Below are positions 55,901-60,227 of a stretch of DNA of 64,000 bases, piece by piece. The notes beneath the pieces are model-generated. The model worked only from the letters and a program-made list of their open reading frames with translations, did not search any database and was not told the origin of the DNA. Position 1 is the stretch's first letter; each line of letters starts with the position of its first letter. The stretch covers positions 1,550,001 through 1,614,000 of the forward strand of contig NC_069110.1 of NCBI RefSeq assembly GCF_947172395.1, given 5' to 3'. The DNA is from Bicyclus anynana (lineage: Eukaryota > Arthropoda > Insecta > Lepidoptera > Nymphalidae). The translations under genes and the position numbers were made by a program.

Positions 55901-58611
55901 ATACATAGAAAATGGGTGATGTCTTCCTTATGCTGTGTAACCCGCATGGAAATATTTAATTTTTATTTCACCGTTTATGTGTTTTTTATTATTTCTTTAC
56001 TTAACAATGGCGAAGAATTTTCGAAAGTTGCTTAATTTAAGCTTAACCTAAAAAAAATCATTAATTTTTTTGACGTTATAATATCTTATAAATGGATGAA
56101 CGCCGGCTGCACGCACTAAAAAGTATGACTCTATGTCACGTTGCACAAAATAATCTATAAAGAGGCATAATCGGCCTAAGCGGTGAGGACATTCGTGAAA
56201 ATTGATTAATGTAATTTTTTACATTTTTTAAGACTTTAACTGCTGAATATTTTTTTTTAAATTCAAGTAACAATAGCTTTAGTTTAAGCCTCGATATCTG
56301 ATAAAGGGTTTGTATTGATATTCGAGGTGCACAAAGTTCCAATTCTAGCCTATCCACTAATATTACAATTACAACACTTTAAAAATATTTAGTAAGAAAT
56401 CAGTTTCTTCGTCAATGTTTGTTTTGGTCCTTTCTTGTTTCCCCCTGTTAATTTTTCCCCGAGTCCAGACCCACCCAACGGTATGTATGTGTGACAGAGC
56501 GCCATACGTCCGTTTGTTCGCAGGCGAGATCTTCTTCGATGACTTGGATTGTGTCCTTTCAAAAATGGACGCGGACGCGAATCGTGTGACCGAGTTACCG
56601 ATCGACTCTCCCAAGGACAAGTCAACTGCACGAAGCCGTCGATTAAAAAGTTATTTCGTATTTTCTTTAAAAAACTTTTCTTAGCAGGCAGGAGTTCCAA
56701 TATGATACTGTCTGCACAACCACGTGTTTCGAGTGCATGATGAACGTGCATGATTTCTGTCGGTTCTTGATTTCGGTATACTGGCCCATTGAGACACGAG
56801 AACAAAACGGAGTGAAACTATGCTTGTTCACACACAGACCATAAAACATATCTTTTTGCGTAGATGGCTGGTCTCAACATGAGAATCTAACGAATCGCAA
56901 AAAAATTAAATGCTTTCTATAAATTTTTATTTGCTTTATTTGCCCAAGCTTTTTCTCTTTTGTTTATTATCTATGTTACAATTAGATTAATTTTCTGTCC
57001 ATTATAAATGTTGTAAGATTCGATTTTATTTTCCCCAAAGTCCAGGCCCACCCGTTGTACTACAGTCATGCCAGCATAACATAAGAAATCGGTTCGATTA
57101 ATCATAAAAAATACGACTACCTAAAGCCAAAGGTGGGCATGACAATAGTCTAGCGAGTGGGGATTAAATCCAAAACCCATCAGCTAAGCTTTTATTCAGT
57201 CTCGTTATACTTCATCATATCATATGATTCGAAATGTTTTGTTTGTTGTTTTCTCAATGTTTATATCGCCCTTACTTGTCTCCTGTTCGCTTTACCCCAA
57301 TTGTATGTTCCCCGTCGCACCCAGCGGTCGCTTTGCCTCATGTATGTGTTCTCCGACCCACCCAACGGTATGTATGCGCGACATAGTGCGCCATACGTCC
57401 GTTTATTCACAAGCAAGGCCTTCATCGATGACCTTGATAGTGGGTTTTCAGAAGCTGACGCGGAGATGCAACGGTTGATCGACTCGCAGGTCGAGTCTCA
57501 CAAGATCGGCTCGACGATCGCGGACGAAGTGTTGCGGCGGTCACCCACGGAGTTCTCGGCCGAACTGCCCGCCGATTTGCTTCAAGACGCAGTGTTCATT
57601 CAACAGGTGACGAACGATTAGTATATATTTCATCATCTGACATCGCTTCACCAGATGCTGCCGACGTACCTACTCAGAGTGATACGTCATTCGTGCGTTG
57701 TGTCGTCGCAACGCATCAACGCAAAAGATTTAACTAACACGTCGCAGTACAAGAAAACGATCAACAATGCATACAAAACAAATGAGCATCCTTTGTCCGT
57801 TGAAACGTCGCGATGACGCTATGCTTTAATGTGGCATGTCATTTAAAATATCTGAATACGACGCAGCGATGACGATGCAATTTGACGCAATGCAATAATG
57901 GTACATCGGTCTTAATCGGGAATTGTTTTAGCTTTTTGACTAATATAAATAGACCTGCATACTATCACATACGACTGCATTTTGTTCATCTCTACCTACT
58001 TAACTGTTTGTAATATAAAAGCACTGCCTCGTTGGACCAGTGGTTAGCTTTGGGTTCGAGTCCTCGATCGGGCGTCTTTTTTCTAAAAACGCATTTATTC
58101 TGCCATTTTAGCATCACATTCAAAGACAACCTTCTTCTTGCAGAATACGAAATTCATTGGGTAACGGAAGACATACTCGATGTACACTGTTTCTAGCGAG
58201 ATGCTTTCAGGCGTCTTAAAAGCATCGCCCGATTACACTTTTCGTAACGCATTCACCAGCTTACTCCTCAAGTCAAGCGTGCGTGATAAAGTTAGACTTC
58301 AATAGTGATAAAGGTGTGTTGTCATATTTCAGCCAACGCTGGACACCTTGCTCGGTGCAGAGGTGGACTCCTTCGAAGGACAAGTGCGTAACAACGTCCC
58401 TCTGAGTGCAGCGGGCGCCGCAGACACCCCTCCGCCCGAGGTCCACGAGCTGCCCGCCAACAGTCCGCAGCCCGCCTCGCCGCCTCTCCCCACGCTGAGC
58501 TTCGACGGCAACGGAGAGGCAACCATGGCGGTAATCATGAGCTTGCTGGAAGCCGATGCGGGTCTAGGAGGCCCCGTCAATTTCAATGGCTTACCTTGGC
58601 CGTTACCTTAA
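19832..58611 (+). CDS. cyc: cycle (BMAL1/ARNTL orthologue), 14-exon gene model
   Basis: CYC is the bHLH-PAS partner of CLOCK. The nuclear heterodimer binds E-boxes and activates period, timeless and other clock outputs. My spliced model has 14 coding exons (2256 nt, 751 residues), all with GT-AG introns and matching phases. Domains in order: variable N-terminus (1-184) with NRKRK near 157-161; bHLH (about 186-236) with the signature HSEIEKRRRDKMN; PAS-A (about 250-400); PAS-B (about 417-570, including GYLKSW and FLPQELLGTS); C-terminal tail ending MSLLEADAGLGG...LPWPLP. In vertebrate BMAL1 this tail binds CBP/p300 and CRY. Drosophila CYC lacks it, and many other insects keep it. The gene spans about 39 kb, with long TE-filled introns at the 5' end and compact 3' exons. 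Identification is very secure. The N-terminal exon content (exons 1-4) and the exon 12/13 junction are inferred from splice sites and phase only. Confidence 0.96.
21270..21600 (-). mobile_element. Degenerate RTE-type LINE 3' end in intron 1
   Basis: On the minus strand the fragment contains the complement of GTCCACTGCAGGACATAGGC and a broken reverse-transcriptase tail (motifs like MESTMFRVSLKDKI and related). It resembles the fragments at 23697-24160 and 53055-53430. Frames are broken. Confidence 0.6.
21974..22472 (+). mobile_element. Helitron-like non-autonomous element with internal GGGTAG array
   Basis: Begins TCCTACTAATATTATAA after an A and ends in GGCGTCCGCTAG before a T. The 3' end can form the CGGACG...CGTCCG-type hairpin next to CTAG seen in related units. 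A-TC...CTAG-T is the Helitron insertion signature. Bases 22240-22420 are an internal run of GGGTAGG-type repeats. Adjacent to a second unit at 22477. Confidence 0.75.
22477..22811 (+). mobile_element. Second Helitron-like element, head to tail with the first
   Basis: Starts TCTATACTTATTATAA and ends GCGGACGAAGTCGCGGGCGT-CCGCTAG (hairpin plus CTAG, then T). It is 4 bp downstream of the previous unit. It lacks the GGGTAG array and includes the GGACGAAGTCGCGGGCG end common in Lepidoptera. Confidence 0.78.
23170..23237. repeat. Near-perfect long hairpin, 26-bp arms
   Basis: Arms ACCCAAACAAACTTAAAACA-AAAGGA (23170-23195) and its exact inverse (23212-23237). The 16-base centre itself pairs TTGAC with GTCAA around CTAT. 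Total stem is about 31 bp with one mismatch. Confidence 0.85.
23697..24160 (-). mobile_element. RTE-type LINE 3' end, frameshifted
   Basis: The minus-strand frames read VMTYGSETWSLT, QRAMKRAMLGVSLRDRIRNE, RRRTKVTDIAQRVAKLK and, after a break, EWRPRTSKRSVGRP. The 3' end is a GATGATGATGATG run. Same family as 7575-7800 and 53055-53430. Not functional. Confidence 0.8.
24240..24545 (+). mobile_element. 3' tail of a Jockey/CR1-type LINE
   Basis: Encodes FRKYFGECAQELHHLVSPSP then FYHKTARRRERWHPYIV and ends NALPAFV-stop. It parallels the minus-strand element at 54773-55225 (HFGECAQELYDLVPPSPFY). Only the last ~70 codons and 3' UTR remain. Confidence 0.75.
24822..25182. mobile_element. hAT-type MITE with 8-bp target duplication
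   Basis: Ends CATGGTTTCTCAAAGTGGGG and, inverted, CAGGGTTTCTCAAACTTTC. Flanked by the perfect 8-bp duplication CTCTAGAA (24814-24821 and 25183-25190). No transposase frame. Lies in cyc intron 1. Confidence 0.88.
25419..25690 (+). mobile_element. SINE family C copy in intron 1
   Basis: Matches 34464-34770 from GCCGTGATAGCCCAGTGG to TATGGGTTGATAACGA. About 30 bases between the A and B boxes are missing. Confidence 0.78.
26529..26654 (+). promoter_or_regulatory. TATA/Inr core-promoter-like site and candidate first exon
   Basis: TATAAAG at 26529-26535 lies 29 bases upstream of the A of an initiator-like TTCAGT (A at 26558). A strong splice donor, AATG|GTGAGT, follows at 26655, giving a possible 97-nt first exon in cyc intron 1. 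It contains only a short upstream-type ORF. Joined to exon 2, its ATG at the junction would be out of frame, so any transcript would need a later start (for example Met in exon 3). It could equally be an old LTR promoter or chance. Confidence 0.3.
29340..30010 (-). mobile_element. Decayed RTE-like LINE with reverse transcriptase remnants
   Basis: On the minus strand a box reading YNLHMVFANDIMVMAD (near 29900-29960) corresponds to the FADDIVLMAE catalytic box of LINE reverse transcriptases, with the first catalytic Asp replaced by Asn. Further on, broken frames give TMLGVFLKIKICNEEIRR-like motifs and ADMAVGG. Many stops. The 125-codon open frame on the opposite strand here is a by-product. Confidence 0.6.
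30331..30558. mobile_element. piggyBac-like MITE at TTAA
   Basis: TTAA at 30327-30330 and 30559-30562 flanks a 228-bp unit with ends CCCTTAACTGTAGTCGTG and, inverted, CCCTTAATTGTAGTGGTG. TTAA duplication and CCC termini are hallmarks of piggyBac superfamily elements. The interior is non-coding. Confidence 0.85.
30875..31050 (-). mobile_element. Short RTE-type LINE fragment
   Basis: Contains the complement of the RTE 3' segment (CAGCCGACGGACATTCACTG, TCCACCTGGTAGGGGGTCCA, CTTCAGCTTCGCGACTC) also found at 23.7 and 53.1 kb. Frame broken. Confidence 0.65.
32521..32838. repeat. Foldback element with ~110-bp inverted arms
   Basis: The left arm (32521-32630) starts TTCAACCGACTTTAAAAACA and the right arm (about 32730-32838) is its inverted copy, TTCAACCTACTTCAAAAACA read from the other strand. 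Agreement is high through CTACTGATCAGTTTGAAGG. Single arms of this family occur at 2400-2760, 8520-8710, 19085-19200, 28440-28560 and 32090-32240. Confidence 0.78.
33525..33595 (+). tRNA. tRNA-Gly (anticodon CCC)
   Basis: This is a 71-nt cloverleaf with a fully paired acceptor stem (GCACTGC with GCAGTGC) and discriminator A. The anticodon stem is CAAGA/TCTTG around loop CTCCCAT (anticodon CCC at 33557-33559), and the T arm is CCGGG-TTCGATT-CCCGG. The sequence closely resembles animal tRNA-Gly(CCC). TTTT follows within 3 bases of the 3' end as a Pol III stop. No intron. It lies in cyc intron 1 on the same strand. All stems are intact, unlike the SINE heads in the window, so it looks functional. 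Confidence 0.93.
34464..34770 (+). mobile_element. tRNA-derived SINE, family C, abutting cyc exon 2
   Basis: The head is GTCGTGATAGCCCAGTGG with a GGTTCGCATCC B box. The body carries TCCAACTTTTCAGTTGTGTG, CACGTGTCTC, AACATCGTGAGGAAACCTG and GTGAAGTCTGCCAATCCGC, and ends TATGGGTTGATAACGAC. Copies at 25419-25690 (+, head deletion) and 9800-10074 (-) define the same 3' end. This copy ends 21 bases before exon 2 and so forms the end of intron 1. Confidence 0.82.
34792..34971 (+). CDS. cyc: cyc exon 2, acidic and Gln-rich N-terminal segment
   Basis: The acceptor is GTCCGTAG| and the donor CCCT|GTGAGT. It is 180 nt long, entered and left in phase 2, and fully open. The 60 residues begin PHTSTLPSLQLTVDTDIADA, include a run of four Asp, and end with a basic stretch (QRSKRRNSQT). 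GC-rich third positions set it apart from the AT-rich flanks. A SINE ends about 21 bp before the acceptor, and the likely branch point (CTAAC at 34769-34773) lies at the boundary. No enzyme-like domain is visible; the segment is probably disordered. Confidence 0.8.
35235..35570. mobile_element. Two SINEs head to head (family B minus, family A plus)
   Basis: Bases 35235-35340 are a minus-strand family B fragment (ATATGACCAATATTCCTATT ... GACAATAGTCCCGC). From about 35344 a plus-strand family A copy follows (TATGCGCGGTGGATTTAC, GGTTCGATCCCCGGC) to about 35570. Both are diverged. Lies in intron 2. Confidence 0.65.
36315..36443 (+). CDS. cyc: cyc exon 3 (short symmetric exon, 43 residues)
   Basis: The acceptor is TTTTTGAACACAG| and the donor CCCACA|GTAAGC. 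It is 129 nt long, phase 2 in and out, and open in exactly the phase required by exons 2 and 4. It encodes a Pro/Tyr/His-containing segment with GGFLEIDNES near the start and APMLYHPQHYPDIPNMSIV near the end. Codon use is GC-biased like exon 2. I do not recognise it as a domain. Being symmetric it can be skipped in frame. The call is by splice sites, phase and coding character, not homology. An unspliced reading ends at a TAA formed at the donor. Confidence 0.7.
37088..37406 (+). mobile_element. tRNA-derived SINE, family A (5' truncated)
   Basis: Matches family A from GCGCGGTGGATTTACAAGAC through the B box, the GTCGTGTAGAAACC body and the GTAGTCAAGAGCTAAC end, followed by a run of A. Lies in cyc intron 3. 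Confidence 0.75.
38291..38459. mobile_element. Small MITE (CTAGCCATCCACGG ends)
   Basis: Inverted termini CTAGCCATCCACGGTC and CTAGCCATCCACGGCC bracket 169 bp with no coding capacity. I could not define a target duplication. A partly similar GCTAGCCACAAACGGTC start lies at 34999, just after cyc exon 2. Confidence 0.68.
40744..40902 (-). mobile_element. Helitron-like short unit in intron 3
   Basis: CTAGCTTACGCCGCGTGGTT, AAATGGGCTATCTAACACTG and an AGCTTAATAATATGAG end. A deletion is evident relative to 1495-1716. Confidence 0.62.
41763..41855 (+). CDS. cyc: cyc exon 4 with NRKRK basic motif
   Basis: The acceptor is ATACTTTTTAG| and the donor CCCTA|GTGAGT. It is 93 nt long, phase 2 in and out. 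The open frame encodes a Ser/Thr-rich segment with FDLSSCEVL near its start, ending in ATSNRKRKTSP. The NRKRK string matches the conserved N-terminal basic motif of vertebrate BMAL1 (NRKRKG, part of its nuclear localisation signal) at the equivalent place upstream of the bHLH. That is direct support for a real exon. It is separated from exon 5 by 4.4 kb of intron. Confidence 0.85.
42263..42480. mobile_element. hAT-type MITE with 8-bp target duplication
   Basis: Left end TAGGGTTGCCAGGTCGCCG, right end (inverted) TAGAGTTGCTAGGCGTCCG. The 8-bp duplication CTCCTGCT lies at 42255-42262 and 42481-42488. 218 bp, no coding capacity. Lies in cyc intron 4. Confidence 0.85.
42973..43190. mobile_element. 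MITE with ~50-bp terminal inverted repeats and TTA target duplication
   Basis: Ends GCCCTCATTCACACGAGAG and, inverted, GCCCTCATTCGTACGAGAG, with pairing continuing through AAAAAAGCGTTCAAAT (few mismatches). The 3-bp TTA duplication at 42970-42972 and 43191-43193 suggests PIF/Harbinger. No transposase. Confidence 0.87.
43191..46223 (+). other. Rest of cyc intron 4
   Basis: Contains the SINE-like family D and AT-rich sequence. A 159-codon open frame at 45351-45830 has low-complexity, unbiased codon use and no recognisable motif; I do not call it a gene. Confidence 0.5.
44440..44600 (+). mobile_element. tRNA-derived SINE-like repeat, family D
   Basis: Head GGCCACGTGGCGCAGTGC, B box GTGGGTTCGATTCCCAC, then GGAAAATATTTGTGTGTTGA and a T/A-rich tail. 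Only one copy is recognised in the window, so the boundaries are approximate. Lies in cyc intron 4. Confidence 0.5.
46224..46283 (+). CDS. cyc: cyc exon 5 (20-residue microexon)
   Basis: This is a 60-nt exon between ATTAGCACTTGCAG| and AAAAA|GTAAGT, phase 2 in and out. It encodes SFEDDCHDAKSTRSSIPDK and supplies two bases of the Lys codon that precedes QNHSEIEKRRRDK in exon 6. The acidic segment with a KSTRS-type stretch just before KQNHSEIEK resembles the equivalent region of other insect CYC proteins. Strong splice sites on both sides support it. It can be skipped in frame. Confidence 0.88.
47013..47159 (+). CDS. cyc: cyc exon 6, bHLH domain
   Basis: Encodes the basic region HSEIEKRRRDKMN, helix 1 (YILELSSMIPICNAM) and loop/helix 2 (SRKLDKLTVLRMAVQHM). 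The His, Glu and Arg residues used by Class I bHLH factors to read CANNTG E-boxes are present. The acceptor is AATGTTTCAG|. The donor is ATGAG|GTACTC, a poor match to consensus beyond +4, because a LINE tail begins within a few bases of it. Phase 2 out. Identity with BMAL/CYC bHLH is unambiguous. Confidence 0.97.
47161..47460 (-). mobile_element. LINE 3' end immediately downstream of the bHLH exon
   Basis: The minus-strand frame reads FGHITRRGNENLEKIIVVG, GKRPRGRSPTRWSDL and ending RQGGHDPQS, a common C-terminus of lepidopteran LINE reverse transcriptases. Its 3' tail, a short (GA)n run, lies at about 47161-47172, directly against the exon 6 splice donor. 5' truncated. Confidence 0.8.
47991..48140 (-). 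mobile_element. SINE family A fragment
   Basis: T-rich start, GACTACAACTACG, then GGCGGTACGTCTTTGCCGGT and TAACTAGCCACGGCC, the complement of the family A body. Truncated before the tRNA-like head. Lies in cyc intron 6. Confidence 0.65.
48243..48683 (-). mobile_element. Helitron-like element in intron 6 with CCCTAC array
   Basis: Left CTAGCGGACCCGGTGAAGCT and right ACATTTATAATATTAGTATG match the family ends in reverse. A CCCTACCCCTA array lies at 48290-48362. Confidence 0.75.
48684..49696 (+). other. 3' part of cyc intron 6
   Basis: Holds the family B SINE (48745-48902), a short RTE-like scrap at 48985-49045 (TCATTTCTGATTCGATCGTG) and a Helitron-like end near 49640. Nothing else recognised. 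Confidence 0.5.
48745..48902 (-). mobile_element. SINE family B, minus copy
   Basis: Reverse complement of family B: AATATGACTAATATTCATAT at the tail side, GGGGATCGAACCACCACCCC at the B box, and ACCGTTGAGCTATTGAGGCT at the head. Nearly full length; in cyc intron 6. Confidence 0.75.
49697..49886 (+). CDS. cyc: cyc exon 7, linker and first half of PAS-A
   Basis: The acceptor is TATCCGCAAG| and the donor GATCAG|GTAAGT. It begins RSVRGA, which continues the bHLH C-cap as in BMAL1 KTLRGA. It then reads through PAFLSEQDLNNMVLKAAE and the PAS-A core FLMVVGCDRGRLLYVS, where BMAL1 has FLFVVGCDRGKILFVS. Phase 2 in, phase 0 out. The region between SVRGA and the PAS core is shorter and more GC-biased than in vertebrates. 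Confidence 0.97.
49887..50595 (+). other. cyc intron 7, no features recognised
   Basis: Intron between GTAAGT and TTTTCAG. I see no repeat family or other feature in it. Confidence 0.6.
50596..50713 (+). CDS. cyc: cyc exon 8, PAS-A helix region
   Basis: The acceptor is CATCGCTTTTCAG| and the donor ACCAAAA|GTAAGT. It is 118 nt long, phase 0 in and phase 1 out. It encodes AELLGQSLFDILHPKDVAKV followed by KEQLSASDLNPRERFIDTK, nearly identical to the BMAL1 PAS-A segment GQSLFDYLHPKDIAKVKEQL. Confidence 0.97.
51180..51440 (-). mobile_element. LINE 3' UTR fragment in intron 8
   Basis: Non-coding sequence with the hairpin-like CGCTAAGTAGCGATTTC and TTCTTTATTTGCGCACCAC. Part of it (GGACATCAGC, GTAAAACAAA, ATAGTATTAGTAATA) recurs in diverged form at 19400-19445. 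The arrangement is typical of a LINE 3' end on the minus strand. No coding part remains. Confidence 0.5.
51627..51866 (+). CDS. cyc: cyc exon 9, end of PAS-A and inter-PAS linker
   Basis: The acceptor is AATTTTCGGCAG| and the donor TTCACAG|GTTCGT. It is 240 nt long, phase 1 in and phase 1 out. It encodes LPVKTDYVSSASRLCPGARR then SFFCRIKCR, matching BMAL1 LPVKTD...RLCSGARRSFFCRMKC. A Lys/Glu-rich linker with HVKEEQ and a basic TKRKKQTERK follows. The linker is rich in CpG codons. A donor starting GTTCGT is weak, but the position matches the family exactly (ST/G-YLKSW junction). Confidence 0.96.
52339..52555 (+). CDS. cyc: cyc exon 10, start of PAS-B
   Basis: The acceptor is CACTTGTTGCAG| and the donor CCAGAG|GTGAGT. 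It is 217 nt long, phase 1 in and phase 2 out. It encodes GYLKSWAPT, a Gly/Asp-rich linker, SNLSCLVAVGR, and after a variable stretch SRHATDSKFVFVDQR, where BMAL1 has SRHAIDGKFVFVDQR. A 35-bp piece of this exon (52445-52479) is repeated in the following intron at 52598-52632. Confidence 0.97.
53055..53430 (-). mobile_element. RTE-type LINE fragment in intron 10
   Basis: Contains the complement of CAGCCAATGGACGTCCACTG and GCGACTCGTCGAGCTATGTC and of the RT tail seen at 23.7-24.1 kb. It has a CATCATCATCAT tail at 53057-53067. Frames broken. It ends about 45 bp before cyc exon 11. Confidence 0.8.
53477..53680 (+). CDS. cyc: cyc exon 11, PAS-B core
   Basis: The acceptor is GTTACTGCGCAG| and the donor TTCAA|GTGAGG. 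It is 204 nt long, phase 2 in and out. It encodes VTLVLGFLPQELLGTSLYEH through KKKDGSYIRIQTHFKPF, the PAS-B core and iota-beta strands of BMAL1 (YLPQELLGTSCYEY ... KDGSFITLRSRWFSF). An RTE-type LINE fragment on the opposite strand ends about 40 bp upstream of the acceptor. Confidence 0.97.
54077..54190 (+). CDS. cyc: cyc exon 12, end of PAS-B, with two overlapping donors
   Basis: The acceptor is GTCGCTTTCAG|. It encodes NPWTRDVDCLVANNTVVADD, matching BMAL1 NPWTKEVEYIVSTNTVV, then an acidic tail ending DVFHGS. Two donors overlap: GTACGT after 54186 (leaves phase 1) and GTACGA after 54190 (leaves phase 2). Only the second is in phase with the conserved exon 13 at 57414; the first is in phase with the exon-13-like copy at 56524. 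The listed end uses the second donor. Confidence 0.88.
54773..55590 (-). mobile_element. Non-LTR retrotransposon reverse transcriptase remnant in intron 12
   Basis: On the minus strand 55364-55579 encodes LFLLHINDLL and IFGYADDSTK (the Y-ADD catalytic box region). 54773-55225 encodes an open 150-residue C-terminal part with RRAKRIILVG, LQHRRNVACLSVFYRKHFGE and RTARRRAKWHPF. Together they look like a Jockey/CR1-type LINE. A related + strand tail lies at 24240-24475. Separated frames indicate decay. Confidence 0.75.
56524..56684 (+). pseudogene. Diverged second copy of cyc exon 13 (alternative last exon or decayed exon)
   Basis: The acceptor is TTTGTTCGCAG|. It is entered in phase 1, matching the first donor of exon 12, and is open for 52 codons to TAG at 56682-56684. 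Residues EIFFDDLDCVLSKMDADA align without gaps with KAFIDDLDSGFSEADAEM of exon 13 and stay aligned for about 30 codons, then diverge. No good donor precedes the stop, so if used it would be a terminal exon giving a 646-residue protein without the C-terminal activation domain. I saw no convincing polyadenylation signal nearby. It may be a relic; splicing evidence would decide. Confidence 0.5.
57414..57606 (+). CDS. cyc: cyc exon 13, post-PAS helical region
   Basis: Encodes KAFIDDLDSGFSEADAEMQR, then LIDSQVESHKIGSTIADEVL and SAELPADLLQDAVFIQQ. This corresponds to the C-terminal region of BMAL proteins (compare BMAL1 KIGRMIAEEI). The acceptor is TTATTCACAAG|, a weak AAG with a poor pyrimidine tract. 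The donor is CAACAG|GTGACG in phase 0. The weak acceptor and the single-base shift relative to the copy at 56524 decide which exon 12 donor can be used. Confidence 0.9.
58333..58611 (+). CDS. cyc: cyc exon 14, C-terminal transactivation domain and stop
   Basis: The acceptor is GTCATATTTCAG|, phase 0. It encodes PTLDTLLGAEVDSF, a Pro-rich linker (PPPEVHELP, SPPLPTL), then GEATMAVIMSLLEADAGLGG and the terminal NFNGLPWPLP, ending TAA at 58609-58611. The last ~35 residues are nearly identical to the BMAL1 transactivation domain. In vertebrates this domain binds CBP/p300 and the CRY repressor. Its presence predicts that CYC, not only CLK, carries activation and vertebrate-type CRY (CRY2) repression in this species, as in most non-dipteran insects. 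Confidence 0.98.
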   Translation, partial: PTLDTLLGAEVDSFEGQVRNNVPLSAAGAADTPPPEVHELPANSPQPASPPLPTLSFDGNGEATMAVIMSLLEADAGLGGPVNFNGLPWPLP

Positions 58612-59012
58612 AGTTCTGTTACTTGCAAAGTTTGAGGTCACCTTTACAGCAATGCAATCTCTCACCGTGCTCTATAAGTTCTTAAATGCCAACCCACGAC
58701 CAATAGCATCGAACCCGAAATATTGCTCTCTTATTCCTTGCGATAGGACGCAAGAGAGAGCAATATTTCCGGCTTGGGTAATATTGGTTGAATTTTTTTC
58801 CTATCACGAGATTCATATTGTGTGTGGACTATGGATTCATCATTGTGTTTCTTTACTATTTATCGCGTAGTAGTGTCTGACAGGAGAATCGGTAAAAGTA
58901 TGGAGGATATGATGAAAAAAAAATATTCATATAGGCAGGATTGAAATACATTAAAAATTAACTTCAATTAACTGCAAAACATTTATAAAATTGCAATAAA
59001 GGTGACCTCATG
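58612..59012 (+). promoter_or_regulatory. cyc 3' UTR with polyadenylation signal and foldback sequences
   Basis: The 3' UTR follows the stop directly. AATAAA at 58995-59000 is a plausible polyadenylation signal, with further AATAAA-like strings downstream near 59224. A 20-bp inverted repeat (58634-58653 and 58990-59009, two mismatches, GAGGTCACCTTTA core) brackets the UTR. Inside it a second stem-loop pairs 58717-58732 with 58752-58769. The bracketed piece may be an old inserted element that now supplies the poly(A) signal. The exact cleavage site is unknown. Confidence 0.5.
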
Positions 59013-59396
59013 TATTAAGAGTTATTTTGATAATAATTTTAAATATACATATTTTGTTGATTTTAATTTACATGTGATGGACAGTGCATAGATGCAGGCT
59101 GCGGTTCGTAAAGCCGCCAACGCTTGTGTGTGTTGTCTATTGCATATACAGGTATTCTTATGTTTTTAACTGAATCCGAGTCATTCGAATTCCCACAAAG
59201 GACATGTCCCAAATTGGGCCATTAATAAAATAATTATTCATAATTTACAAGTTGCTTGATAGTATTTTTACTGAACTGAATTTATGTCCGTTAGCTGTGA
59301 ATATCGTGCAATATTATCAAATATGATTCGTGAGTACCTTAAATTGTCTAAATGATATAGTTAGGGTTCCGTAAAACATTTTTTTACAAATGATTA

Positions 59397-59580
59397 CTAT
59401 CAAGTTAACTTTTCGTGAGTAGCTTCACCTCGATAATTTTTTAATTTTTATTTACGAAAATTCTTGATTCTGGTAGCTAACTGAGTTACCAGGAAATAAA
59501 AATTCTGAGTGTCAGAACGAGATAATGTACCACGCAATTTGTAGGACATTGTGGCTGTTAAGTTGTATAACTATTAATTA
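59397..59580 (+). repeat. Dispersed repeat, pair with 7808-7995
   Basis: Second copy of the same ~185-bp non-coding repeat, with about three quarters of positions matching by eye, downstream of cyc. Confidence 0.6.
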
Positions 59581-60227
59581 AGCAACAGTGAAAAGCAGCT
59601 GTCTAAAAGATACTTACTTCATTTTCTTTAAAATAAAAATAAGTGTACACTCGGAATAATGACCCCATACAAAACTGGGACATGTCTTTTTTACAATTCT
59701 TATTTTATTGTTTATTTTGGTATTCGTTTTACTTTGTTGTCTTGATCTTGCCCTTTAGTTGAATTCACGCTGTAGACTAGGCGTTTTTAGATTTAATCAA
59801 TCATGTTAGAATTAAATTATACTATGAATGTTTTAGTGTTGGTACGTGTTTGACTCGTTCTTTATAATATAAGAATTCAATCTTGTTGTTTAAGATTTTA
59901 ACTTCTATTTTATGTGCGACAAATCAAACATCAATTACTTACTTATATATGGAATATTTTATCCCGTATTTATTTGTTGAACAAATTCTAGATGAAAACT
60001 TTAAATCCATGAGACAGATTTATATGAATCTCTAAGCTAAATTGACATGCTATTTATTTTTAAACCTGTCATTTTAATTTAGAGACTGTCCAACATAACG
60101 AATTTAATTCAAATAATGAATTTCATTCACGAATTTCGTACTTTAATATATGTATACGTATTTTCGAGTATTTTTTTTTAGAAATTATTACATTTTATTG
60201 TAATTACTTATTTGTTTATAAATGTTT

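Noticed and set aside
58025..58080. tRNA-like string (CCTCGTTGGACCAGTGGTTA, GGGTTCGAGTCC) before a T run in intron 13
   Set aside because: The D and anticodon arms cannot be completed; it looks like a SINE head or tRNA pseudogene fragment, not a tRNA gene.
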